Assembly (NCBI RefSeq): GCF_905475395.1
Contig: NC_058341.1
Coordinates: 60,395,501-60,459,500 of the forward strand
DNA: 64,000 bases
Direction: 5' to 3'
DNA from: Chrysoperla carnea
Taxonomy: Eukaryota > Arthropoda > Insecta > Neuroptera > Chrysopidae
Part shown: positions 56,801-64,000 of the stretch, in pieces
How the letters are laid out: each line of letters begins with the position of its first letter
Position numbering within the stretch: position 1 is the first letter of the stretch
Translations under genes and position numbers: made by a program
Notes under the pieces: model-generated
Told to the model about the DNA's origin: nothing
Databases searched by the model: none
What the model saw: the letters and a program-made list of their open reading frames with translations, nothing else

Positions 56801-59357
56801 TTTAGAGTGAATGGAAGTATGACCCTTTTGCTGCAGAAATTGATAAAAATGGTAATATATATGCTCGGGGTGCTCAAGATATGAAATGTGTTAGTATCCA
56901 ATATTTAGAAGCAATTCGATACTTAAAGCAAAATGGTGTGAAATTACGCCGAACTGTACATATATCATTTGTCCCAGGTAAACTAATAAAAAATAAGACA
57001 ATGTGTTTCTACTGTTGCTATCGCTCTATAAGTTTTAATTCCTTTTGCAGACGAAGAAATTTTTAGCGCTGATGGAATGGCACTTTTTGCAAAATCACAA
57101 GAATTTAAAGATTTAAATGTTGGCTTTGGGTTAGATGAATGTGGACCAACACCTAACAATGAGTACGTAGTGACAAATGGTGAACGAGTTAGCTGGAGTA
57201 GGTATCGTTGATTATAAATTAGTTGTGTTTAATGTTAACAATTAATTTACAGTTAATAGTAGCTAGTCTTAGTAAAATTGTAAATTTGCAGTTAATAATA
57301 ACTAGTTTTTGCAGTCAATTTTGATTGAAGTATAATTATAACTATTAAAAGCAGTCTTTTAGCTACGAGTATTCTTTAATCTTTAATTAATGTAAAATTG
57401 CTGCTATGATTATTCGAATTCCAAAATATCCAATATATAGGGCGTTCTGTTATTGACTGAAGATCGTTGGCCTACAGAATAAGCTCATAAAGACATATAT
57501 TTGTGGTTAAATCTTTTGACAATATTCTGAAATAAATAACGCTTTAATATTAAGACATGGAAATTGAATAATTTAAGCATGTTTTACGTAGCATTGGAAA
57601 TTGTTTGCCATGGTAATACTGGTCACGGTTTAATGCTGATACCAAATACCGCTGCAGAAAAAGTACAATACTTATTAAATAAGTTTCTTGGATACAGAGA
57701 AGAATCAAGAAAAAAAATGAAACATCATCTTTATGATTTGGGAAATGTAACCTCAGTGAATTTAACAAACATTGAAGTAAGATTTTCACAAAAGTAATTT
57801 TTTCAATTAAGAAATATATTTCTGTGGTTATTGAGTAGTTTGCAACAAAAATAACATGTACTTAAACATGAAAAAATCCCTAATTTTAAAACAATATTGA
57901 AAAAGCAAAGGTCAATTCGAAATTTTAAATTAATTTCTTTCCCAACAATATAAAAAGAACGGTTATTATATCTCACAACTGTTTATCAAAGTTAATTTTT
58001 TTTATTAAGAAATATAATTCCGACGTATTTGAGTTGTTTGTAATAAATACCATGTAAACATGTAAAAATTCCCTAATTCAAGCTAATCGAAAAGGCAAAG
58101 GAGGTTTCCAAATTTCGAATTTCTAACCATAAATACCTATTACAAAAACTACATAAATATATAATATATACATTATATTTTCAAAGGGTGGAGTTCAATC
58201 AAATGTCATACCATCAAAAATTACAATGTTATTCGATTGCCGTGTAACTCCAAATGATGCGGTGATATTTGACGCACTAGTTAAACAATGGTGTCAAGAA
58301 GCTGGTGGTGATTCAGTTACGTATAAATACATATGCAAAGATCCTGTTCTTCCAGTCACTAAAACTGATGATTCAAATCCATTTTGGAAAGCTTTTGAAA
58401 ATATTTTTAAAAAAAGGTATGCTCTTATACATCTCTGATAAAAAATTAAAATTTGAAAAAGATAAAAAATTAATTATATTTTCTTATGTTTTAGAAACAA
58501 TAAACTGTTTGTTGGTATTTTACCTGGAGCTTCAGATGCGCGATTTTTAAGAGAAGTTTGTATATATTTTCCATTTTATTGTTTCTAGTTATATCGAGTG
58601 TTAAATAAGTAATAAGACGGCTCTACTTTCCCGAAAAGAACTTTTTAAATGGTGCAAACAAAGGCTTCAGGGACCAAACAAAGTTTAAGGGCATATTCGA
58701 TTTCCAAATTTTAAATAGAAACTTTTATAAAAACGTGATTTTTTGTCTCTATTTTGCATCTGAGGAAAGGAGAGGACCTTTAGAGGTTGTTGAAAAGGTT
58801 GCATCCTGGACCGTCAATTTGTTTAAGGGAAAAAATACATAATTTTATCTAACCGCGCACTTAAGTGGATCTTAGGTTACTATTGCAAATAACAAGTTTT
58901 GGATGTTTTTCGAACGGAATTCTGGGCTTTATCTTACGTTACTTCTGTACACAAATAGTTTTGGATATTTATCGAAAGACTTTAATTTCGAAGAATGTCA
59001 GGCTTGGAAAACCGTACTCAACTAGCGTTATCTGTAGATTGTTTTGACGTTCTTGACAACCAAAACTCAAATTTTTGCTCCTATTTCACTGGTTATCCGA
59101 ATGAGCATTCTAGAAAATAGCTGTCGATCAAATTGTTTAATATTTTGATTGCACACGCCTCGACCTTTTATCTGTTTCTTCGGTAAAATAAATGTATTTT
59201 TTGTTTGTAGATTGGTATTCCAGTACTTGGTATGTCTCCTATGCCAGAAACACCATTTTTATTACATAATCATAACGAATTTCTTAACGCACAAACATTT
59301 CTAGATGGAATAGAGATTTATAAAGAACTTATATCAGCAATAGCAAACGTGGAATAA
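53824..59357 (+). CDS. Acy1: Aminoacylase-1 (N-acyl-L-amino-acid amidohydrolase, M20), 8 exons, 403 aa
   Basis: Hydrolyses N-acylated amino acids to free amino acid plus carboxylate; a cytosolic zinc dimer by family. Exons: 53824-53923, 55786-55955, 56806-56977, 57051-57197, 57592-57776, 58187-58416, 58495-58555, 59211-59357. All introns are GT-AG and the junctions give one frame of 403 codons plus TAA, about the usual length. Metal and catalytic motifs: NGHMDVVP (H82, D84), ARGAQDMK (D115), VPDEE (E149, E150), LDE (E177), TGHG (H208), SNVIP (N264), FDCR (R277), LLHNHNEF (H374). The exon 4 donor at 57197 was chosen over 57201 because only it keeps frame and spacing (ERVSWTLEI). Unusual: IFSA replaces the usual (V/I)GG after DEE, and DECGP replaces DEG. 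No signal peptide or membrane segment. Confidence 0.93.
54166..54704 (+). mobile_element. Non-autonomous Helitron in Acy1 intron 1 (539 bp)
   Basis: Starts A|TCCTTACTAATATTATAAAT and ends with a hairpin-capable GCCCAGCAAAGCGGG plus TAGTTCACAGCTAG|T. It has the Helitron TC start, CTAG end and A/T insertion point. The internal blocks (GTCTGTCTGTCTGTCTGTCT, GAACGGATTTTGATGAAATT twice, ATACCCCAGTGGGGGTATCA, AACATGACGTGTACTTTACA) tie it to the minus-orientation copies at 29190 and 49349. No ORF. Confidence 0.82.
54790..55715 (+). repeat. Dispersed segment D, copy 2, within Acy1 intron 1
   Basis: Same order of blocks as 44810-45430. It carries two additions: about 54905-54990, a piece of the CAGAC-type dispersed repeat (GGCCAAACTTAAAACACGCT then TTAGTTCGGTGGTTAAA), and the Helitron at 55172-55509. 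Homology resumes after each, so copy 1 approximates the pre-insertion state. Confidence 0.75.
55172..55509 (+). mobile_element. Short Helitron in Acy1 intron 1 (338 bp)
   Basis: Starts A|TCTAATATATAAAATTTCCA, TGTCACAATG, and ends ACAACGTTTGCCGGGTCAGC, TAG|T. These are the TC start, the CTAG end, the A/T target and the widespread Helitron-like 5' TATATAAAA..GTCAC signature. Internal CTCCGAAACGGCTTTACCGA is also typical. A different family from 54166-54704. A possible relative begins near 63386 (TATACAAATAATAATCCCGT, GTCACGATATTCGTTC). Confidence 0.8.
56042..56262. repeat. Degenerate short tandem array in Acy1 intron 2
   Basis: About 13 units of roughly 15-18 bp on the pattern (C)CGGAAAAATAG.GACGG or .AAAAAATAGAC, drifting to AGATCCAAAAAAATAG at the right end. 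The array produces overlapping hydrophobic and Phe-rich minus-strand ORFs (56017-56413) that are periodic artefacts, not proteins. 56263-56805 is remaining intron with nothing recognised. Confidence 0.8.
57436..57500 (+). repeat. Terminal fragment of foldback 3 in Acy1 intron 4
   Basis: ATATAGGGCGTTCTGTTATT, GACTGAAGATCGTTGGCCTA, CAGAATAAGCTCATAAAGAC matches the first ~60 bases of the foldback MITE at 22621. Only one end is present, so it is a solo or truncated terminus. Confidence 0.72.
57797..58135. repeat. Tandem duplication in Acy1 intron 5
   Basis: Unit 1 (TTAAGAAATATATTTCTGTG, GAGTAGTTTGCAAC, AACATGAAAAAATCCCTAAT, AAAGCAAAGG) recurs about 200 bases later (TTAAGAAATATAATTCCGAC, GAGTTGTTTGTAAT, AACATGTAAAAATTCCCTAA, AAGGCAAAGG). 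Identity is about 75% by eye. It affects only the intron. Confidence 0.65.
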
Positions 59358-59513
59358 AGAGATGTTTTACATGTTTTAAATGAATCCTGAAGTATAATGC
59401 ACTAAATGCTAGATTCTAAGAATATAATTCCGAAATGGTTGTGACCGTAAAATGAAAATTAATTATAAAAATGTGTAAGGTTATAAGCAGTTAAATATAA
59501 ACTAAATAATGTA

Positions 59514-59559
59514 AATAAAACATAAAATTGTATTCTTTTAAAAATTCCTTATAAATAAA
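59514..59559 (+). terminator. Acy1 polyadenylation signals
   Basis: Two AATAAA hexamers lie 157 and 197 bases after the stop codon (59514-59519 and 59554-59559). Either would end a short 3'UTR, and no other strong candidate lies between the stop and the next transposon remnant. Placement is inferred from sequence only. Confidence 0.55.
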
Positions 59560-59574
59560 TACCTTTCTGGATCT

Positions 59575-60115
59575 TCTGTGAAACTTGGTTAACTGGGACC
59601 TAGATAAGTGAGAAACCTCCATAACTGGAACTCATAAGGAGGTCCCAACAATTTGGCATTGAATTACCCCTGTAAGTGCGACGAAGCAAATCTATATCTG
59701 GGATTCGTTCTTTCGATTTTATCATCATAGTTACCTCTATAACTAGGACAGCGAGTGAATTTTATATGTAATAATCTGTGTAACTGAGAACTGAGATACC
59801 ATCGTTTTGTTTGTTTACTTACTTACTCTTATTTTCTTTCTACCCGCAAAGTCCACACTAATTTTGAGCGTCAATGACCTTCAGTATTACTTTTGCGTTA
59901 CTATCATATATTGTAAAATGCCGAAACGAAGACTCAAATCGTTATCAGTACGTGAAAAATTGAAGTTTATATCCGTTTATCAATGTGGGAAGACACGCGA
60001 TGAAGTCTGTGTTGAACTTAATGTGCAAAATCTACACTTTATAGAATCATTCAGAATAAAGATAAAATTAAATCACAATGTTCTGAAGGGCAAGGGAAAC
60101 TAAAACACGTACGTT
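59575..60115 (+). mobile_element. Tigger/pogo-type DNA transposon remnant
   Basis: Upstream of the broken ORF, AACCTCCATAACTGGAACTC (59613), TTACCTCTATAACTAGGACA (59731) and a weaker AATCTGTGTAACTGAG (59772) repeat the AACCTC.ATAACT.G pattern found in Tigger/pogo terminal and subterminal repeats. The N-terminal transposase fragment follows at 59918. The rest of the transposase and the other end are missing. Confidence 0.6.
59918..60103 (+). pseudogene. Tigger/pogo transposase N-terminus (CENP-B-like HTH), truncated
   Basis: From the ATG at 59918 the frame reads MPKRRLKSLSVREKLKFISV, then GKTRDEVCVELNV, the first helix-turn-helix of the CENP-B N-terminal domain used by pogo/Tigger transposases to bind terminal repeats. 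After about residue 35 the expected recognition helix (..S.STVS.I.K..) is replaced by unrelated sequence, and the frame stops at 60103, 61 codons in all. Homology probably ends at an internal deletion or frameshift. The DDE catalytic domain is absent. It lies 0.56 kb downstream of aminoacylase-1 and shares no function with it. Confidence 0.7.
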
Positions 60116-60264
60116 TATCAGAATATTTTGAACTGAACAGTGTTTGCTAACAAGGGTCAAGCAACTTCATAGCAAAAACGTTTCAAGATTAGTATCTATA
60201 GGGCTAAATTTTTCAAATCTCTATCATTTATAGTTTTGGAGAAAATGTCCACAAAATTTTGTAT

Positions 60265-60607
60265 TAATTTACGCCCTCACGGGTAAACAGTCACGTTTAC
60301 GAAAAAATGTGTCAAACAAAAGTTGTTTATTTTTTTATAAGGAACATTTTTACATTTAAACTATTGTTCTATCTCTAACTGTTTACAAGACGCAATTGAG
60401 TTATGTTTCTCATTTACGAACTAAATTTCACTTTTACATCCTGAGCACGCTAAAAAATTCAACGACATATTTTGAAATGGACTAATTAGGTGATTTTATG
60501 AACACCTGTACCCAAATTTTGTTCGTAGCATTAATATTTGTAAGCTTTACAAACTTGGCTCTAAACTTGGTATACCTTGATAAATATTTCACACATACAG
60601 GATATAA
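60265..60607 (+). repeat. Family R repeat, 5'-truncated
   Basis: Starts inside the family at TTTACGCCCTCACGGGTAAA, lacks the GGACGGAC tetranucleotide block, and continues through TGGACTAATTAGGTGATTTT and AACTTGGTATACCTTGATAA to a terminal ATACAGGATATAA. It lies between the two aminoacylase copies. Confidence 0.8.
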
Positions 60608-60669
60608 ATCAAATTTCAGTGTACTGTAAAAGTGTCCGATCAACCTTAAGTGTGCTAAAAAGAAATATG

Positions 60670-60949
60670 TAGGTTAGGTTAGGTTAGGTTAGGTTATATA
60701 GGCTGTCCATGAAGGACACACTTAGGCTATAGAGCCCATTGTGATACCATATATGTGTTTTACCACATTCGCTGATAATTTCATTTATCTGCTCCTCAAT
60801 TTCAGAGGCTGAATGCACCTCCTTCAGGGATTTACCATGCACTACACCAGCCCATCACAACAATTAATTAAATTAATTTTGTTGCGACGGCGGGAATCGA
60901 ACCCGCTACCCTAACCATACGCCTTAACCAACTAGAGCTAATAGGGCGA
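60670..60949 (-). repeat. tRNA-derived SINE with insect telomere-like (TTAGG)n tail
   Basis: On the minus strand the head at 60949-60881 is tRNA-like: TCGCCCTATTAGCTCTAGTT start, box A TAGCTCTAGTTGGTTAAGGC, box B GGGTTCGATTCCC, and a GCC/GTCGC acceptor side. The body of about 190 bases ends in a tail that is five TTAGG units on the + strand (60670-60696). The copy at 907-1115 shares body and tail type. Target duplications were not clear. Confidence 0.82.
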
Positions 60950-61436
60950 CAAACAAATATGTAAATGACAAAAAATATTTGCAGTGATCACCAGTGGGTA
61001 GATTACCGTTCAAGTCAACCTTTTAGTCACTAGATAGAACTATTTATAGTTCTTTTAAGAACTGATAATAGAAAATAGGAATCAAAGAAAAAAAACTAGA
61101 ACTGGCAGTATTTTTGTTACTACTTGAAAATAATTGTTGCGGGCGCCGATTGTGTATGCATTGTTTTTAAATAAATATTGTATCAAATGGAAAAACGCAA
61201 TCAATGATTCCACAAGATCTTTTACTCCTCTATTGCAGGTATGTTTTTTCTTCCGATTTGGATTAAAAACTTGATTGTATCAAAACTCGTTTCAATGTAT
61301 TAATGCAATGAATAAACCGGAAAAAAGTGTCGATAGGGGAAAAGTTGCGAAACAGCACTGATGTTAATGAAACATTTTGTAACGTGTATATAGGACTCTA
61401 ATTAACATTCACCCAACTTAATCTAGTAGAGGAGGG
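60950..61436. other. Gene-free spacer
   Basis: No gene or repeat recognised. It lies between the SINE and the foldback in the intergenic interval of the aminoacylase pair. Confidence 0.45.
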
Positions 61437-61990
61437 GGAGTGGCATTTGCAGCCCAAAATTTTTTGGAAATGCTTATTTTGGCTTAAAATTATCATCTAG
61501 TAAGTATTTTTGGTCGCTGAATACGAATTTTATATTAAATTACAGGGATTCTGTCACGTGCTCCGATAATCGTGCCATTTTTGGCTAAGAATTTCACTCA
61601 TTTGGCACCAAAAAAAATATTAAATATTAACTTTGGAAATATTAAATTTTACATTAACACAATTATGTTAAGGTAGTAGTGTTTCTAGAGACTATGTTCA
61701 GAAAACAAATTTAATTTTTAGTTATTGGCAAAAATGGCACAATTTACGGAAGACGTGACTAAATCCAACATGTGATTCGTAATTAGCGATTAAAAATACA
61801 CTCTAGAGCACACTTTGGACGATTTTACACTTTTTGGGCCAATTGGGAATTTTCAGTCCAAAATGGCATGATTTTCGGAGTACGTGACAAAGTCCGTGTT
61901 TTCTGACATCGGATTCGTTATCAGCGACCAAAAAATACTTACTAAACAACAATTTTAAACCAAAATAAGCATTTCAGAAAAATTTTGGTT
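61437..61990. repeat. Foldback element in the Acy1 intergenic spacer
   Basis: The left (AGCCCAAAATTTTTTGGAAA, TGCTTATTTTGGCTTAAAAT, CATCTAGTAAGTATTTTTGG, TCGCTGAATACGAAT) is mirrored at the right (ATTCGTTATCAGCGACCAAA, AAATACTTACTAAACAACAA, TTTTAAACCAAAATAAGCAT). A motif like TTTTCGGAGTACGTGAC recurs in both arms and in the core (TTTACGGAAGACGTGAC at 61744), so the element also has internal repetition. Confidence 0.68.
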
Positions 61991-62149
61991 ACATATGTCC
62001 TCCTATGACTAGGTTAAGTTGGTTGAATGTTCCTCGGGTTTCTATAAGCACGTTATAAAAAATTTCCTTAATACGTAGATTCCAAAAAATATACATAAAA
62101 ATAAAGCCGATAATATTAAGAAGATAAAAGGGTGGTAAAAATTTTTCAA

Positions 62150-62585
62150 GAAAATATTTTATCTCTCTAATATTCTTTATTTTATCAGAGGTAGTGTATG
62201 ACATAAGGCATAATAAACCAACAACTTAAAGCCAGCTTCTGATTGTTCTATTTACTTTTTATCTATAATAGTTTCGACGAAAACCTCTGATAACATGAAC
62301 TGCGTTCGGATCATGGTATTTTCTATAATTCTACACATTTTGAAATTTAAAACCGCAATCTTTCAAGAGTACAAAATTTTCTTTCTTAATTACATTAACT
62401 AACACTTATTATTTTTTATAAAAATGAGAAAAGAAGGCAAAACTAAATAAAGATAAAAATTATCAGTTTATATTTGAATATTATTTAATTATAAATGTTA
62501 TGAATAGTCATTTATTTGTTTCTATGTAATTTTAGTGTCTCTAATTTTAAAATTTGAATAATAAAAATAATTTATTTTCCATACA
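62150..62585 (+). promoter_or_regulatory. Upstream and 5'UTR region of aminoacylase-1 copy 2
   Basis: Homologous to 53420-53823, so the duplication included the promoter. AAAATGAGAAAAGAAG, GATAAAAATTATCAGT, TAGTGTCTCTAATTTTAAAA and CATACAATGAGTAAAG are shared. The TATAAAATA of copy 1 is replaced by CTAAATAAAG (62443-62452), while the TCAGT initiator-like motif is kept. Different core-promoter strength is a guess. Confidence 0.4.
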
Positions 62586-62685
62586 ATGAGTAAAGTGCAT
62601 GAACATCCTTTAGCTAATAATCCAGCTATTAAAAATTTTCGAAAATACTTACAAATCAAATCAGTTCAACCAAATCCTGACTATG
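62586..62685 (+). CDS. Aminoacylase-1 copy 2, exon 1 (gene continues beyond window)
   Basis: A 100-base first exon, same length and phase as copy 1, ending G|GTAAG. The 33 complete codons differ from copy 1 at three residues only: Tyr5 to His, Gln13 to Pro and Gln19 to Arg. The shared core is [19 protein letters not shown]. Intron 1 of copy 1 is 1.86 kb and only 1.3 kb remains here, so exon 2 is expected outside; no exon-2-like sequence was found in 62686-64000. Whether copy 2 is complete and functional cannot be judged. Confidence 0.85.
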
Positions 62686-64000
62686 GTAAGATTTTTTTGT
62701 TTTTTACTTAACTACAACAATAAAAAACAGAATTACGTATTAAGCAGACCTTATGTGTTTATGGACGTGTTCTCAAATTGTGCCTAAACGACTTCATTAA
62801 TTTTAATGTTTTTTTGAATCGCTGAATTTTTCTCGATAGCGCGGACGTTATACAGTAGGTTTTATTTTAAAAACAATACGGCTTTCGTGTGAAAGATAAA
62901 TCTAATTAAAAAATGAGCAAAATATGTCATATTTTGTTACAAACGAAAGGTGTCTGGGGAATGTCTGGCAGTATAGTGTAACGTTTGTGCGATCGTTATG
63001 GAAGTTATCTGGCAAACGACATGTTCAGTTTTTACTCACTTTAAACTGTCTTACAGCAGTTTTCGGAAGTTCGCCCAAGATTGATTCCAAATTACCATCA
63101 GTCTGCTTCTATTTTTCCATTAAAGTACATGTTGATAAAGAAACTGTCTGCCACTATTTTTCCCGGTTTATAAAAAATGAATACTCTGACTTACCGTCGC
63201 TTCCAGACGATTAGGGCTCACTTTTTTCCCAGATATCTACACCACCCCCTATCTTGAAAATGGCCGTTCTCCCATGTATGGCCCATGAGAGAAAATATTT
63301 CATGCCCCAGGAGCTTATTTACCGTGCGGCATAAAATTATAGTTCATGGATTTTTTTGACGGGCCATATCCAAGAATATCTTGAAGAGTATATACAAATA
63401 ATAATCCCGTGTCACGATATTCGTTCAGACGATATCAAGTTCCGAAACCACTCGACCGATTTCAATGAAATTTTGTAGATGTGTCTTTTGGGCCAAACTT
63501 AAAAGATAGGGTAGTTTTTATCTGGATTAGTGAATGCAATTTTTTTGTATTGAGAACTGATGGTTTTTTATAGAGAAAAGGTTGAATTCACTCCTAAGTT
63601 CTATAATTTTTCAACAGATGGCGTTGAGTGTTATACAATTTCTCTCGTTTTTTTTTTTTTTTTTTAGTTTTGTGTATGCATTTAATAGACAACACTATGT
63701 TACAATTTCAAAGATTTTTGGCCAAAACGGTTTTTTTTAAATGGAGGCACTTTTCCCGTTTAATTTTTGTAAGAATTTTGTGTTTTTACATTCAGTACGT
63801 GATATTGAACATATTTTAATAAAAAAATAACTCCAGAAATAATGCAGAAAAAAATATCTCTGCAGTCTGAATTATGTTAATGATTAACGTATTTGTGGCA
63901 CTGTGACGGAATTTATGTCAAATCCACCAAGCTTATGAAGAAACTATTAGAAAAAAATCTGTTGATTTTTATAAAACGAATATTTTTAAATTTGCACTTT
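62686..64000. other. Presumed intron 1 of aminoacylase-1 copy 2
   Basis: No further exon recognised. A 96-codon ORF at 62924-63214 has an ATG but no familiar motif and no homologue in copy 1's intron, so it is left uncalled. 63386-63530 resembles a Helitron 5' region (CCCGTGTCACGATATTCGTT, ACCACTCGACCGATTTCAAT, GAAATTTTGTAGATGTG). Confidence 0.5.

Noticed and set aside
57198..57201. Exon 4 of aminoacylase-1 ending at 57201
   Set aside because: Gives a frameshift into exon 5. The donor at 57198 keeps frame and the family spacing.
60881..60949. Functional tRNA gene on the minus strand
   Set aside because: tRNA-like with good boxes, but fused to a SINE body and TTAGG tail, with imperfect arms.
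62924..63214. 96-codon ORF with ATG in intron 1 of aminoacylase copy 2
   Set aside because: No recognisable motif, no counterpart in copy 1, and ORFs of this length are expected by chance here. A protein search could revive it.

Overview
The window looks like AT-rich, repeat-dense, intron-containing chromosomal DNA from an insect. The reasons are GT-AG introns, tRNA-derived SINEs (one with a tail in the insect telomere pentamer TTAGG), hAT, Helitron and Tigger-type transposons, non-LTR retrotransposon debris, and many foldback MITEs. There is no bacterial, organellar or operon-like architecture. I cannot name the order or species from sequence alone.

Only one complete host gene is readable: an eight-exon aminoacylase-1 (M20 family metallopeptidase) gene on the + strand at 53824-59357, encoding 403 residues. 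All seven introns are GT-AG, and together the exons give one uninterrupted frame. A second copy starts at 62586 with a near-identical 100-base first exon and a homologous upstream region, then runs off the right edge. So the right end of the window is a tandem aminoacylase-1 cluster with a period of about 8.8 kb.

Region by region: 1-9 kb holds a SINE remnant, Helitron-like debris and unassigned AT-rich DNA. 9-19 kb holds a large foldback element, a related foldback at 18.5 kb and several copies of an unclassified ~0.55 kb repeat (called family R here). 19.5-21.5 kb is a whole hAT element with an 8-bp target duplication. It carries a decayed transposase and, behind it, an intact 130-codon ORF resembling the N-terminus of Helitron-type proteins. 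22.3-28.3 kb holds a ~800 bp foldback whose empty site survives at 30.7 kb, a 734 bp hAT MITE with perfect target duplications, a tRNA-like inverted element and two related TTAA-flanked MITEs. 29-40 kb holds a Helitron, a TTAA MITE, a truncated LINE and a TIR element with a GC-rich tandem core. 40-53 kb has more family R copies, short tandem repeats, a second tRNA-like insertion with an identifiable empty site, foldback MITEs, and a tRNA-Leu-like SINE nested in a Helitron. 53.4-64 kb is the aminoacylase cluster, whose introns and spacer hold two Helitrons, a Tigger/pogo remnant, another family R copy and the SINE with the telomere-like tail.

Apart from the aminoacylases there is no sign of genes working together. 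The window is mainly a record of nested transposon insertions, and several insertions can be verified from target duplications or paralogous empty sites inside the window. All similarity statements come from reading by eye; no database or alignment was run.
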